DNA of 64,000 bases from Syngnathus acus (GCF_901709675.1 NC_051088.1:9576193-9640192); one strand, 5' to 3'. Positions 1 to 13,409 are shown, numbered from the stretch's first letter. The notes: generated by a model not told the origin, from the letters alone. Numbers and translations are program-made.

Positions 1-1098
1 CACCTGAAGGAGGTCACGGGCCCCCTGCTTGACCCCCTCCAGTTTGCCTACCGGGCAAACAGGTCAGTGGATGATGCGGTCAACATGGGACTGCACTACA
101 TCCTGCACCACCTGGACACTCCAGGAACGTACGCCAGGATCCTGTTCGTGGACTTCAGCTCGGCGTTCAACACCATCGCTCCTGACATCCTCCAACAGAA
201 GCTCATCCAGCTTGCGGTGCCTGCCCCCACCTGTCAGTGGATCACCAGCTTCCTGACCAACAGGAGACAGCGTGTGAGGCTGGGGGGCATCACATCTGAC
301 ACCCGGACCACCAATACTGGAGCCCCTCAGGGGTGCGTCCTCTCCCCACTGCTCTTCTCTCTCTACACCAACGATTTCTCCTCAGATGACTCTCCTGTGA
401 AGCTCCTGAAGTATGCAGACGACACCACTCTCATCGGACTGATCCAGGACGGTGATGAGACTGCGTACAGACAGGAGGTGGAGCGGCTGGTCCACTGGTG
501 CAACCAAAACCATCTGGAGCTGAACCCGCTCAAGACCGTGGAGATGACAGTGGATTTCAGGCGAGACCCTTCACCACTTTTACCCCTCACTATCCGCAGT
601 AATACTATTCTCTCCACAGACACCTTCAAGTTCCTGGGAACCACAATCTCTCGGGACCTGAAATGGACCGGCCACATAGACTCTGTCCGGAAGAAGGCCC
701 AGCAGAGGCTGTACTTCCTGAGACAGCTCAAGAAGTTCAACCTGCCGCGAGAGCTTCTGAAGACCTTCTACACTGCCATCATCCAGTCTGTCCTCTGCAC
801 CTCCATCACTGTCTGGTTTGGATCAGCCTCCAAACAAGACAAGCACAGACTGCAACGGACAATCAGGACTGCAGAAAAGATCATTGGAATCAACCTCCCT
901 TCTATCCAAGACTTGTACCTGTCCAGGACCAGGAAACGTGCAAGGAACATCTCTACAGACCCTTCTCACCCAGGTTGCAGTCTGTTTGAACTACTCCCCT
1001 CCGGACGGCGTTATAGAGCTCGGTACGCCAAAACCAGCAGACACCGAGACAGCTTCTTCCCCCAGGCTGTTGCTCTGATGAACTCACACCACTCATAG
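1..1098 (+). CDS. LINE ORF2 reverse transcriptase, C-terminal part (partial at left edge)
   Basis: The frame is open from base 1 to a TAG stop at 1096-1098, about 365 codons. It copies the element's RNA into DNA at the nicked target. RT motif A is FVDFSSAFNTI, with its catalytic Asp. Motif B is GAPQGCVLSPLLF. Motif C is KYADDTTLI, where YADD is the catalytic pair. Later come the thumb-like FKFLGTTISRDLKW and the C-terminal SGRRYRARYAKTSRHRDSFF that precedes the stop in this group. The true start lies upstream of the window; the first ATG at 67 is internal and is not the start. All catalytic residues visible here are intact, which suggests recent activity. Frames overlapping it on both strands are shadows. 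Confidence 0.93.
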   Translation, partial: HLKEVTGPLLDPLQFAYRANRSVDDAVNMGLHYILHHLDTPGTYARILFVDFSSAFNTIAPDILQQKLIQLAVPAPTCQWITSFLTNRRQRVRLGGITSDTRTTNTGAPQGCVLSPLLFSLYTNDFSSDDSPVKLLKYADDTTLIGLIQDGDETAYRQEVERLVHWCNQNHLELNPLKTVEMTVDFRRDPSPLLPLTIRSNTILSTDTFKFLGTTISRDLKWTGHIDSVRKKAQQRLYFLRQLKKFNLPRELLKTFYTAIIQSVLCTSITVWFGSASKQDKHRLQRTIRTAEKIIGINLPSIQDLYLSRTRKRARNISTDPSHPGCSLFELLPSGRRYRARYAKTSRHRDSFFPQAVALMNSHHS

Positions 1099-1303
1099 AG
1101 TCTCAGAGGCATTACTGTGCAATAACATCCTGCTCTTCACACCTTTTGAATTTGTCTACACTGTTTTTGCCATTATTCACATGTCCTGAGTGTTGTTAGT
1201 CACCTATATGTTGAACAGAGGGTGTGTTTTACCGAAGTCAAATTCCTTGTTTGGCACGCTCAAACATGGCGAATAAAAACTCTTGAATCTTGAATCTTGA
1301 ATT
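1..1303 (+). mobile_element. L2/CR1-like non-LTR retrotransposon, 3' portion
   Basis: This is the 3' part of a LINE and runs off the left edge of the window. It holds the reverse transcriptase end of ORF2 (1-1098), a short 3' UTR of about 200 bases with an AATAAA-like signal near 1272, and a tail of tandem TTGAATC units at about 1281-1303. Short tandem-repeat tails rather than a long poly(A) are typical of the L2/CR1 group of the Jockey superfamily. Together with the RT motifs, this is why I place it there; Rex1-type elements are the nearest alternative. The RT frame has no stop, so the copy is probably young. The 5' end, with the endonuclease, is not in view, so I cannot tell whether the element is full length. 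Confidence 0.92.
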
Positions 1304-1993
1304 GAGGATGACACAAAAGTAAAACATGCTTTTGTGCTTTTCTTTAGCATGCTTGTTGTTCTTTTCTCTGTGAGAAGGGAAAATGAAAAAAAAATAAAAC
1401 GATACAACTTGGGTTAGCGTTTAGTTTGGCGCTGAATGGGAGAGTGCTTAGCACCATGACTCAGATCATTTGTCTTCATTTCCTCTATTATGAGCACTTA
1501 GCTCATCCTGACCCACAGCATTATGCCACCGCTAAGTTAACAGCTGTGTGCGGGCAGCTGCACTTTCACTCGTGCACACACACACTTGCAAGAATTTACA
1601 ACATGAGCAATCAGATTCAACAAATAGGTAACTAATCACAATGTGAGCCTTGGGTCATCCTTCGCTCGGTACTGTATATTGGTGTAACACATCAGAGTGG
1701 ATCGCTGACTTATAACCAGGACAGCTCCACTCGCAGGCGACAGCATTAACCATGTAATGAGATTCAACCGAGGAGAAAACTTATGTCAAAACAAAGTTAA
1801 TAATGCAGCATTTTCACACACTGTCAGAAAGTTATGAAGTCAATTAAATCTTTATATATTGTTTGGACGTCCATGGTGTACAGATGCATTGTATTGTACT
1901 GAATATACACAACCAACCATTAACGATACAGCTTGTCATCATTAGACTGTTGGATAACTGAGGCCAAACCCAAATAAATAAATACAAATAAAA

Positions 1994-2024
<31 letters not shown>

Positions 2025-4800
2025 ATCTAGCCCTGTTTTTCAGATCCAGATTATGAAATAATGATCATCCCCCCCTTATATTGAAGCTACAACTAATACG
2101 TTTCAGCTAAATCCAACAAATACATAAGGCGCAAAAGCAGTCCTTGTCTGTTTTGTTCCTACCATAAAAAGCACTACTAACAGTACAATATTAAACACTA
2201 CAAGCAGCTATTTTCAACTCATTTCTCTTTGCTTAACCTCCCGCTAAAACTGCTCCTTTCACCAAGCCCTTCTGGAAATCATAAAAAAATAAGAGACAAA
2301 GTGCTCTTTACTCGCGCACAGAAACTCATTTTCAACAGTGCCAATCAGAAAAGATTGTCTTTCACAAGTGCCATTCTGTTACCCTGGGCAACAAGCTCTA
2401 TTTTTTTTTTTTTTTTTTTTTGCAAGCATAGGCATTAGGCACTGCCATTTGTCTTTGAATGTGCCTCAGTCTGTGGTTGTGCTTGTTAATTATCCACTCC
2501 CAATATGTCCCCCATACTAAGGAATGCCTCAACACATGGCTCTTCTTCTGTTTTAAAATAATTCAACAAACAGATTCTCCATCAGAGCTTTTAAGTCTCA
2601 GGACATCAGTGGATAAAGCAAATTGATTTTGTCCACTTTTTCTTATGACATTTTGACCAATACTGATGTTATATACAAACTGACATCCATAAATATTTAG
2701 GCTTTTGTCTAGCAATTATAATATTAAAATTATCTAGATTATTTATTTATATTTGCTATGTCCATTGAAAATGTTCTAATCATTCTAAAATCTTGTAGAC
2801 ACACGGTATATATTAAGTAGATAAAGTTTTGTACACCTGCTTTCTGTGCAATTCTGCTAACATACTGTGCATGACCTACTTGGCATAAGCAAAAGTTGCT
2901 TTAAATTTTAACTTCCCGGTCCATTAAAATGTACAAATAAACATAGCAGCGTGAAATAGAGACTGGCTCATTTAGCGGGTGCCTCCGTTTTTGCTTCAGA
3001 GCTTATCTATCACACCTTACGTTGAGCAATTTATATGGAAAATACTTTTAACGTGCAGCAAAGTAGCACATCGCCTGCAAACGAGACATCCGTTTCAAAT
3101 ACATGTCAGCAATGTTTCATCTATTAGAGGCTTTTTGGCTGAGTGATTCTGCAACCTCCCGATGTTTAACATATGGCGCTGCAGATAAATGTTGCTCATT
3201 GTCTCTCCGGCACCACGCTCACTCTCTATAGCTGCATAAAGGCAATTTTGTAGAAAAGGAAGGAAGTCATTTTTCGATTATCACGGACTATATGCACTCA
3301 CGATCCTTAGCACCAATGACACATCCTTGAGGCTGATTACAACGCTGCATCCTCTCAACACTCCAAGAGGGATCATGTCAGGCTGAATTTGTTCACCTGT
3401 AGCTTCAACAGATATAGAGAGAGGCCTCGTGAGACATTTTGTACTCTGCCTAAACTTTACCGTGCAAGATCTAATTCCAAAGCTCACGTTTTGTTTGGGA
3501 ATCCTAAAAACGTAACGCCACCCCTACCTCTGCGTGAACCTTTTGTTTCTTTCATACATACACAGCTGCCAGCACCTCTTAAGCTTCACCTTCCGAGTTC
3601 AAACGGTGAGCATAGCCGACTTGTTTTGTTTTGAATAGAGCAAGCTAAATGGATGTGGCACACAACAAACGGCACTTATGAAAGTGGGCAAGCTGAGAGC
3701 TGCAACATCTCGACAGGGACAATGTGCTTGTGGTACTCAACAAGAATACAAATGCACTGTTGTTTTGTCGTCCACTTTTCATAAATCAAAGTAAAAGGCA
3801 CACTATAAGTTTCTTTCAAATCACCATAGTAATGAGTGCTATAGTAATTAGCAATTCATTGATAAATGCTTTTTTAGGTTTACAATGTTTAAGGTATTTT
3901 ATCTAATGTTTATCAAATATAAGAAAAACCTGAAAACTCTGGGTGAACTTATGTGAAAACAAAACTCGAGAGTTTGGACGGCCATCATACTCATCTCATG
4001 AGAAGTCAGCTTACAGCAATGGGTGCTAAGTGAAAGCGTGAGTGGAAAAAAAGAGAAATAAGTGCAGGATGTTTTTAGAAATGATCTTGCTCTATCAAAT
4101 CTGACTGCAGTATCACCATACATAACACACACATGGACTTATATTTGATTTCGTATTGCGTTATACTTTAAAGGGTCATGAACTTATTTTCACATAATTA
4201 AGCATGTGTGCAGTACATCTGAGGCCTGACCCGTAACACCTTTTTCATTCACTTTAGGTGAACTTATTTGGACACTTTTATGACTACTAAGAATACATGA
4301 AATGAAATAAGAATGAAAACATTTTCTATTTCTTTCTATGTGCAAACTTGTTTTAAAACTGAGGTTATAGTGTATAACCCAAAAATATATTCTATATAAA
4401 GACCAAGGACATACACACTTGTTTTGCAAAACAGTTTTGATCTGATTAAAAATAGGTAATTTTATATTCTGAGTGGACCTATTTCATCTGGTCATGATGC
4501 TGCCTCCAAAAAGCCCTTGGAGGTAAAATAAGAGGGCAGCAATAAGTGGTTTACTGATGCTTGTGTGTTGAGTGTTTGTCATCGGACAGCTCAGCAGAGT
4601 GGCCTTGAAACAACGATTGTATCAGATTTGCTTTCTATTTAATGGAGTGCCAGAATGCATTAAGTAGAATGATTTATGTACTAAATATAGGCCAATTCAT
4701 ACGGTCAAATGTGTGGACTGTGGTTGTATGAATGTCTGTGTCGTAAAGAAATGAGCGCTAGTAAAAGCCTACACTACATAAATCAAATAATCCATTATTT
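1304..4800. other. anonymous non-coding DNA with an (AAAT)n array and a poly(T) run
   Basis: I see no exon, RNA gene or recognisable transposon here. Landmarks are an (AAAT)n microsatellite at about 1971-2026 and a run of 21 T at 2401-2421. The short open frames in both orientations have no domain pattern I know and no convincing flanking splice sites. If agrn extends leftward, this is intron DNA of that gene, but nothing in the stretch shows it directly. Confidence 0.5.
1971..2026. repeat. (AAAT)n microsatellite
   Basis: Tetranucleotide AAAT/AATA units, slightly interrupted at the left end and uninterrupted from about 1991. Confidence 0.95.
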
Positions 4801-4808
4801 CAGCAAAC

Positions 4809-4935
4809 TAGTCATCCATCCACCCAAAGTCATGAATCCATCACATCAGTTCTGTCCATCATATCCATTAAATCCATCTTGTTATTTAATGTTACACATA
4901 CAATCATCCAGCCATCATGCTTCCATCTATCCAAT
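4809..4935. repeat. degenerate (ATCC)n-rich stretch
   Basis: CATCCATC-type units recur every 10-20 bases with many substitutions, consistent with an old, decayed tetranucleotide array. It borders the purine-rich segment that follows. Confidence 0.55.
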
Positions 4936-4952
4936 GATTGTGGGATTTCTGC

Positions 4953-5420
4953 AGTGATGCCGGCCAGTGGTGGAGGACCCAAGTATGGGGGAACAGAGAG
5001 GCAAAGCAGGATGAACCTCAAAAAAGGATTTATGGTCACAAAAAAAAACCAAAAGGCAAAAAGGGTCCAAGGACAACTCAAAATACTAAATTACTGAAGT
5101 CTAAGAAATCAAAACTCAATGTATGAAGGAAACACAAGAGAACAAAAACACTCACCACTAAAAGGATTCATGGTAACTGATGGCATCAACAATAAACTGA
5201 TAAAAGACTGAAAGTAACCAGGGAACTAATGTTGCATTAGAGGCGGGTGGAAACACGGACATTTATGATTTCTGACGAGAAAAAGTGCACTAGAATGCCC
5301 AGTGTGTGTGTGTGTGTCTGGGTATAATAGCGGCAGGGCCAATGGAAAGGGCATCATGAATAGTGCATTAGGACGGGTGGGGTCAGACTCTTCAATGTCC
5401 GTAACAGAGATGATCTCCAG
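4953..5420. mobile_element. possible decayed interspersed repeat, family not assigned
   Basis: From GATGCCGGCCAGTGGTGGAG onward the sequence is A- and purine-rich, with repeated runs such as ACAAAAAAAAACC and GGCAAAAAGG. It ends near a (GT)n tract and a GGGCATCATGAATAGTGCATTAGG segment. The overall texture resembles non-autonomous repeats I have seen in fish genomes. I see no terminal inverted repeat or target duplication, so this rests on resemblance only. Confidence 0.25.
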
Positions 5421-5457
5421 CTGGTTTGGGGGCGGGGGTTTGATTAGTCAGACATTG

Positions 5458-5488
5458 TGTGTCCATGTGTGTGTGTGTGAGTGTGTGT
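5458..5488. repeat. (GT)n-rich microsatellite
   Basis: An interrupted GTGT tract, with a second short (GT)n tract at about 5301-5319. Confidence 0.85.
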
Positions 5489-8400
5489 CTTTTTCTAAGA
5501 GCGACTCTTCCATATTCATGTTTCACCTATAACTGGAGTATTGACTGTCACATGAGGCCATTTACATCCTGGAAATTGGACTGGATATTATAGGAGGTGA
5601 CACCGGAGGTGGGGGTCCGACCTTTGAACCTTTCCTTGTGTGTGAGAATCAGTATAGAGGTTTTGTTCAATTTGTTTGAGTGTAAATTGAGGCTTCGCTC
5701 AATAACATGAACGCTGACAAAGAATGTTTTAATAACGCCCTCCTGGATCGCATTTCAATCTTCAGTCCACTGATGAATGGACCAATGGATACATATCACA
5801 CGCTTTTGTCCGTCTGCTCTATATATTTCTTTTGTAATATTATTGTGCCACACACTGAATAGTATTTAATAACAGTCCAGGCAGGTAGGTAAACAGCTTC
5901 GACCGATCTGTTCCTTCACTGAAATGAGACCAATCTGAAGCGGGTCAGGGTTGATGCCTTAGTCAGTAATGGGGAAAAAATACTTTCATGCAATAATTTC
6001 AAAATTACCAAATGCAGCTCAGGCTGTTTCTATTGAGTGAATGCTGTGGAACAAGCAATTGCTTTTTTTATCGACATTTATGAAATGATTATGGATGGCA
6101 ACCCTGAAGCATCGTTGCTCACCTCTAAACATGCACAATCAGAATGTCGCAGAAGCATCAACCTCAGAAACGTGACCTCATCCAGATCCTCACCAAGTTC
6201 TCTACAAAGTTTCACAAAAATATTGGTTCATTTGTTCTCGTATGCTTAACGTCAAATATAGCTTAACATTTTGTATGCAACGATACTCTCTCATGCATAA
6301 ACACACCCAAGGAGTTCTATCTTCACTTTTCTTTAACACCTCAGTGTTTTATTATTAATCTTTACACAAATTCTCTCTGCACTCAGAACCCCTCCAGTTT
6401 CCATATCCAAACACACACACGCGCGCAATCACACACTCACTCTGGCTTCAATAATTGATACATTTTCCAGCTCTCTCACTAAAAATAGCCTGATCATCTT
6501 TGCTTTATTCAGGATGCTTTTCTCTCCAAATTCAAACTGCACAGGCTGAAATAATGCATAACCACATAGAGCAACAACACAACACACAATAATTCTTGCT
6601 GTGGTGGTGTGAGAGATACAAGTCCCGAGGACAGGAATACTAATAACAAAACGTTTCCCAAGCACACCGATCTCCTGTTGAGCCCTCAGGCAGGAGCACA
6701 AGAACGCAGCAACCCACCCAAACACTCACAAGCAGCCAATCAGAGGCAATTTTGGCTTATGCAACGCACGGGCAATCCTTCATAATCCATCACTATCCTT
6801 GAGTCTGTCCATCGAGGTTTCATAATTATTGGCAAAAAGACGGACTTGCATGTACAAAACACCAAGATGTATCCAGAATTTGTATTCAGCCGCTTCAGCT
6901 CAGGGGCCATGCTGAAAATCATTTGGGAATATTTTAGAGGACGCGCTTTTGTTTTCTAATTAGTGAAGGTGAGAGGTACTCTGTTCATAGCTGTTTGTTG
7001 GTTTTCTTAGTTAGTGAACAAGATCATGCCAAAAATATTAAAAAGGACAATTTATGCAAAATTTTGTGATGGAGTTGAACACATTCCACGAGACCTTTCA
7101 ATTTGTGTCCAAATGTATGTAAAAGTCCAAATAAAATAATACATTTTAAGGAGCAATGGAATAGTTTCCACTCCTCTAAACACCATAGTTACGAGTTTCA
7201 TTCATCTTTAACCAAGGGCATCCTCCATGACCAAATAATAATACCAGCATAACATTGCCGGTGTCTGTACACGGCTACTAATATAGCAACATTGACCTCT
7301 ATTTATTTTAGAATGAATCATTGCTTTGTAGCTTAATGAAAAGTTGACTTGCCAATGGCACATTCAATTGTTCATGTCAGGTCCAAATGAGCTCATTATA
7401 GGTTAAGAAGTCATATTCAGAGTACTGATAAAATGGTGTTGAATTGACTCGAATTTATTTCATCATGAGGTTGCACAAGTTTTTTTTCATCTGGATCGGA
7501 CATGTTTTTTTTTTTTTTTATGTAGACTATGAAACAGCTATATTCAACATGTTTTCTTCAGTGTGACTTCAACTTGAGGCATGCCTCATGACTCCACCAC
7601 GTGATTTGTTTCAGCTAATCAGCAAAAATAGTAAGTGCATGGCCATAGTGTAATTGTGATTATTATTATTATAACTAAGTAGTAGTAGTGTTATTTAGAA
7701 TGGTAGCAACAGCAGTAGCGGCAATTTAAAAGTTAATTGAAGAAAAAGCAAAAAGTATCGTACCATCATACAAAAAACATGCTGTGTTGTGTAAAAAAAT
7801 GAAATGCTCAAAAGACAGTGAGGTCAGTTATTAAGAATTTCAACTTGCAGAGGGAATCTATCTAAAGTGCACTGCATTGTGCCAATCTGTGAATCCTTCC
7901 AAATCATTTTTATCTTCCCCAGTCTGTGCTCTTATCTCCAATGCGACCCATATTCATCCGATCGGATCTCAACTCTTTTCCATGCATTGCCACTTTCCCC
8001 AACAAATGTATCCTGCATGAGGTAACGCACAGTGCTTACAGTTAAATATATCTTGGAAAATAAACTCCTCTTCTCTTTTCTTCTGTCTGATGTGCACTTG
8101 GATGTAAACGTTCTCTTGAATGCAGAAACGTACTTGAATCTCCTCTCATGGACCTAATAGGCTGCATGTCGTCTTGCCAAGTGTCTCCCCTGACTTCTCT
8201 CCTGGCTCATTAAAACTCAACAGGCTAAAGCATTTCCTTAAAGAAAAAAAGAAAACAGTGGCATTCTGACAATGGCTCTGACCCTTCCCATTGTGTCTTT
8301 TCACCATTTAGTAGATGGAGGAAATTTATAAAAAAATCAAGGACCTCTGGCCACGTCCAAAATATTGAGTATTAATCAGTTGTTTGTTTGTTTGAAAGGG

Positions 8401-10799
8401 GCAAATAATAAATTAATAAGTGTTTCCTTATTGAATGACATATATATATGGGGTCAAATTCATTTTAAATTATTTAATTTACTTTAATTGAAATGAATTA
8501 ATTTACTTTCAGATCACCGAGTGTCTCATTTTCTATCGGTCTGTGCAAGAATCGTGCTGATTCGAAATGACTACTGGTGCTTGAGGCAACGAGAGCAAAG
8601 GGTAGATCAGTATAAATTTTTCCTATTTGTATAGTGAACAAGTGAATAAATTTGCAGCTGCCATGGTCTTCGACTTGGGACCAGTATTGCTTGTGGGGTT
8701 GTAGAAAGATTAACTAAGTAGCATTTGTGGCATGTAGATATTTGCGCTTCTGTGTAGAAATATTGTGCATAGTAAGGGCTGAACAATTAATCAAATTCAA
8801 ATCAACATGGGAAGGTAGTAGAATGCAATTTTCAAATCGCAAAGGATGCAGAAAAAAAGTAGGTTTTATTTTTTATACACGCTTCATAGCTACGTGTATG
8901 TATATTTTATGTATTTATTAGGGTAACTGGATAAGTTCCAAATTATTCCATCCTAGGGAATAGTTGCTTTACCAGGCATTTATGTCTCAGCAAAGACTTG
9001 CAGAAATATGCGAAATGCCATTTTTTCGCATTACATTTTCAAGCACCCAGCTACCCTAGCTGATTTAACCCAGATGTATTCAATTAATATCAAATCATTG
9101 CACTTATAACTTGCAATCAAATCCTCATCACATCAGAAACCGACCAGTAAAAGTGGGAGAAAAAAAAAGCATGCGATGATTAAAATGAAATGTGGAAAAA
9201 CTCAAAGTTTAACCGTCAAAATAAGAAACTTGTTATTGCAGTTACGGCAATGTGGTGACAGGAAGCAGCTGTGGCAAAATTGGAGTCTCCTGACACCAGT
9301 GGCTAATGTCACAGCTAATAAATCACAAGTGGAAGCACTCGCACTCATATTCTGCGAGTGCGTGCGTGCGTGCATGCGTGTATCAGCTGTCCAGGAAGTT
9401 GGAGCAACATAGTAATCTGGAAACGCCACCTGGTCAAACGCAGACCTCCGCCTCGGCTGGTCCAGCAATATTAAGACTACAAATGCATCTGATTCTGAAC
9501 TGGGGGTCACCATGGTGACAACAGAGATGCTGTGCTTTCTTATGACTAGCCCGGGCAGCATCAACACCATGCCTAAGATGTTATTCCGCTGTCAAGTTTT
9601 TACTCACTGTATCTTTAAAGTCTATTTATAGTATTTGTCTGCTTTAAGGTAGTAGTGGCGCGCCACCAAAGATGTGCTCAGTCTTTATAACGAGCTTGGG
9701 CCAAATATCCATTTTCAGTAAATGGAGCTGCTTGCTCTTTGAAAGGGCACTAACTCCTAATTATCAAGACAGAGGGAGGAGGCTGAAACTGTAAGAGTTT
9801 AGCACTACCACCGCGCATGCCTGTTCACTTACTAGAGTGAGGGAGCTTTTTATTTCGCATGACTTGTGTTTACACCTGTCACATTATGACCATGAGCAGC
9901 TAACTCTTCATGGAGTAAAGCACAGTTTACTGTAAATGAGTCTGTTGGTCTTAGAGCTATTTGTCAGAGAGTGTACATTGCAGCTCCATCAGTGGCAATG
10001 CTTTTATTATGTTTGGAGTGACTGCGGCTGCTTTTCCAATAATACTGGAGAAAGATTGCTGACATGGACTTCTGTTCCTTCTTCATTTTTTGGAACATTG
10101 GCAACCACTTTGTGCAAAATGTGCACTACAGTATTACAAATATCTCAGCCTATCTCTGCACATTCAGCGTCATCTAACCAATTCCGTTTCAAAAAACAAA
10201 CCGCATGATATGTGTGACACTCATGGAAAAGCAGGCATGCGTCCATTTGAGTATAAAGGTAACATCATTTTTGAGCACAGGTTTGTAACACACATTAAGG
10301 CTCCATGAGTTACGTGCATGTTGCGTAAACAAGCTATGAAAGGCGTTTTAGGCAAGGACAGGCTGGTAAACAACATAATGTGTCTGAATCATCCACTCTG
10401 CTTCTGGCTGGCTGTCACGTGGCAGTAAACAATATGTCTTATTGCGTAGATAGCAAATACATTGTTTGTTGCTGTACACTCGAATATAAAAAAAACAAAA
10501 AAAATCTGGTCGAAACATTACCATAATAGCAATTTAGCACCCTACTTTCTTGGACTTCCTCTTGCTTTTTACTGTCATAAATATTATTTGAGAGGGCAAC
10601 AAGCAGCATATAGCAGCGTATGTGTGTGTGTGTGTGTTTGTGTTGTGGACGGGTTGAAAAGAAATGGTGTCACTTGCACTTGTTGTTGTATTATAATGGT
10701 GTGAGGCAGAACACAAATTGGTTGTCATGTCCGCCTCCATGAAGGTAATGCAGTGGATCACACAAAAGGTAAGAAAATGCTCACTGCGTCGCAAGCACA

Positions 10800-10841
10800 T
10801 CATTCATTCATTCATTCGTTCATTCATTAATTCATTCATTT
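10800..10841. repeat. (CATT)n microsatellite
   Basis: Tetranucleotide CATT units with two single-base interruptions. Confidence 0.9.
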
Positions 10842-11329
10842 GTTTATGAGCTGAATAAAACAAAACTCATATTCTCATATACAAGAAGTCAAATAAATGT
10901 GCATGGCAAATAATCATCAAGTACACTAGCAAATAACAATATCAGAGTAAGTTTATATACTGCTCAAAAAAGTTGTGGGAAGGTGAAAACTTATTAAAAA
11001 CCATCCCATCTCGCATTTATAATAAAAATTATAAATTTTATTTACAAGAGGCCTTTCAAGGCACTCAAGGTCGCCGTACAGACATAAAATAGCATAAAAA
11101 ATGACCGGAAATGTATAAGACAAAGTTTCGCTTCCCTGATGGTAAAGTTACATTTATAAAAAGTCCTAATAATTTAAATAACAGATAGTAACCAGATTAG
11201 GAAATCTGAAATATATTACCGTAACGATCTAAATGATAGTTTGCATAATTCAGAGTACAGTAGACTCTGACAGAGCTGTGTCTTCATTGCAACCCAAGCT
11301 TGCAAGGCCCAAACATACTACAAGGCATT

Positions 11330-11383
11330 GTGTGTATGTGTGTGTGTGTGTGTGTGAGTGTGTGTGCATGCGTGCATGTGTGT
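11330..11383. repeat. (GT)n microsatellite with GTGC/ATGC interruptions
   Basis: An alternating GT tract that grades into GCATGCGTGCATG at its right end, a purine-pyrimidine alternation of the kind that can adopt Z-DNA. Confidence 0.9.
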
Positions 11384-13156
11384 TTTCCCCACCACTACTC
11401 TAATCACTTAAATAATTTCACACGGCCTCATTATGGAAGACAACGAATGTGATGGAGGGCTCAGTTAACAACAGGAAATCAGAGTACGATATTGTTCAGC
11501 AACACGTTGACATGGCAAGACATTTCGTTCAACCTAATTATCATATCTAAGCCTGATTAACATATTAACGATGACATTTTTCACTATGATTATCTTTCAG
11601 TGCGTGCCAGTGTGCGCGTGAGTGTGCTTTTTTTCTTTTTACCACCTCTGTCAACACCGCCCAACAATTTCATTAGCGCCAACACTACCTGAACACTTCT
11701 GATTTTAATATAATGAACTAATTATGATTATTAAGGAAGATCGTAAGACAAGGAGTCGACATAATATACGTCAAGGTGAAAAGGGTACGATCACCACCAT
11801 TGAGAGAGGGAGAAATAATGATCCCACTCGTATTACTTGAATGTTATTCCATCTTTTTTTGCCTTCTTTAGCATGATTGGTATACTGACTTGGAGCATCT
11901 GGAAAAATTTGGAGTTTAAATGTGATTGGTTCATTTTACTAAGAGAGTAAGCACACATTATCTCACTTGTTTCTATTTTTAATGCAAACAAATTAATGAC
12001 ATTTTGATTTGATTTTGGTGTTTTTATTAGTTTCATTTTTTAAATATTTATCACTTTGGGTACATTTACACTTTTCAATTAGACCAAAGGTACGCTGATC
12101 TGTACAATGTCCAGAATCCTAAAATGAGCCACATGAATACTTGCTGGAATAAATTCTATGCCATAATAGCCTACTAGGTCGTGTAAAAATGTTATATTGG
12201 GCAAGCCGGTGAGTTTTTCATTTCTTACTGCACTTGCAGCAGTATTTTGGCAGTGGATCTTTGTGAAACTAAGGAGAAGGGAGGAAGAATGCATTCAAAA
12301 CATTTGTGTTCCTGTGGTGATATGAGATTAATTCATTTGCAACTGACCACTCTTTCTCCTCTGGTGGGTAAACCTCAAACATGACGCACGTGATGGGGTC
12401 ATGAAATGAAACAGAGCACCCCGACCAAGAGTTTTGTGTACTTTCGAAGGGCATTCAACTTTGTGTTGCTGGCGTCAAGGCCTCCACCGGGGTTCGGACG
12501 TGCAAACACTTCTGTGTACTTGGATTTCTGGGCAGGCAACTTGAACAGCATGGATTTGCCAACTTAATGTGAGACCTTCTCAGCCAGTAAACCCACCCCG
12601 CCTCTGAGATGCAGAAGATATTTTGTCTCTGTTGCGAGAAATCTATGATGTGAAAAGATTTAATTAAGATAGGCTGAGGAGTCAAAATTAATTCCGCTCC
12701 TCTGTGAATCAGGCGTATTGCGAAGAACATAGGAGAGACTCGAGCAGATTAAATTGCATATTTATGTATGTGTGTGTTCAAATGTACCCTCCCCCCCCAT
12801 CCTTGGTTTCTAATGATGGAAAGTGTTTTGGTTCCTGTATTATCCCCGAGCTGACAAAAGCTTATATTCATTTGGAGAAGGTGCTGTGTCCAAAGTGTAA
12901 GCAAGCATGAAGCCACTTTTTTTGCAGGTGTCCCACTGCCTTTGATCAAATGTAATATCAGTCCTGCAGGGTGTACTTTGTCTGTCAGTGAGGAGTAACC
13001 TCTGGAGAACTAGAGAAGACAACAAAATTGGCTGCTGTCAGGAGAGCTGTGTGCAAAAGATTGCAGCCATTTTGTCAGACCAAAATATTTGTCATCTGAG
13101 AAATCAAAGAGTGATCGACTGAAATCGCTTGTAAATTGTAATCTGAACATGATCGT

Positions 13157-13161
13157 AATTG

Positions 13162-13197
<36 letters not shown>

Positions 13198-13294
13198 ATG
13201 GATGGATGGATGGATGGATGGATGGATGGATGGATGGATGGATGGATGGATGGATGGATGGATGGATGGATGGATGGATGGGTGGGTGGATGGA
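13157..13294. repeat. (TGGA)n microsatellite
   Basis: Roughly 33 near-perfect TGGA units, with only a GGACGG variant at the left and a GGGTGGG variant near the right end. The plus-strand frame across it (13089-13307) reads as repeated GWMD, an artefact of the period-4 array and not a protein. Confidence 0.97.
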
Positions 13295-13409
13295 TTGCTT
13301 TTTTTAATCTCTATTTTTTATGACCAGCAATGTGTCTAATCAAAATAAAGTTGGGGAAAAAAGACAAATCCAGGTTCGACATCAAAACATGCGGCTTGGA
13401 AGGAAAACA

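Larger units (their letters stand above)
5500..13156. other. anonymous non-coding DNA with small simple repeats
   Basis: I find no supported gene. Simple repeats include a CA/CG tract near 6411-6426, a poly(T) near 7504-7519, trinucleotide ATT/AGT tracts near 7657-7690, GTGC near 9355-9380, (GT)n at 10621-10639, (CATT)n at about 10800-10841, and (GT)n at about 11330-11383. The longest open frame, on the minus strand at 9570-9202, has no recognisable domain. A TATACTGCTCAAAAAA motif at about 10957 resembles the end of a known DNA transposon group, but nothing beyond it supports an element. Confidence 0.5.

Noticed and set aside
10950-10990. TATACTGCTCAAAAAA motif like a DNA transposon end
   Set aside because: Only about 16 bases fit, and no partner terminus or duplication was found.
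13089-13307. Repeated GWMD frame
   Set aside because: It is the (TGGA)n array read as protein; a period-4 repeat gives a 12-base, four-residue cycle in every frame.
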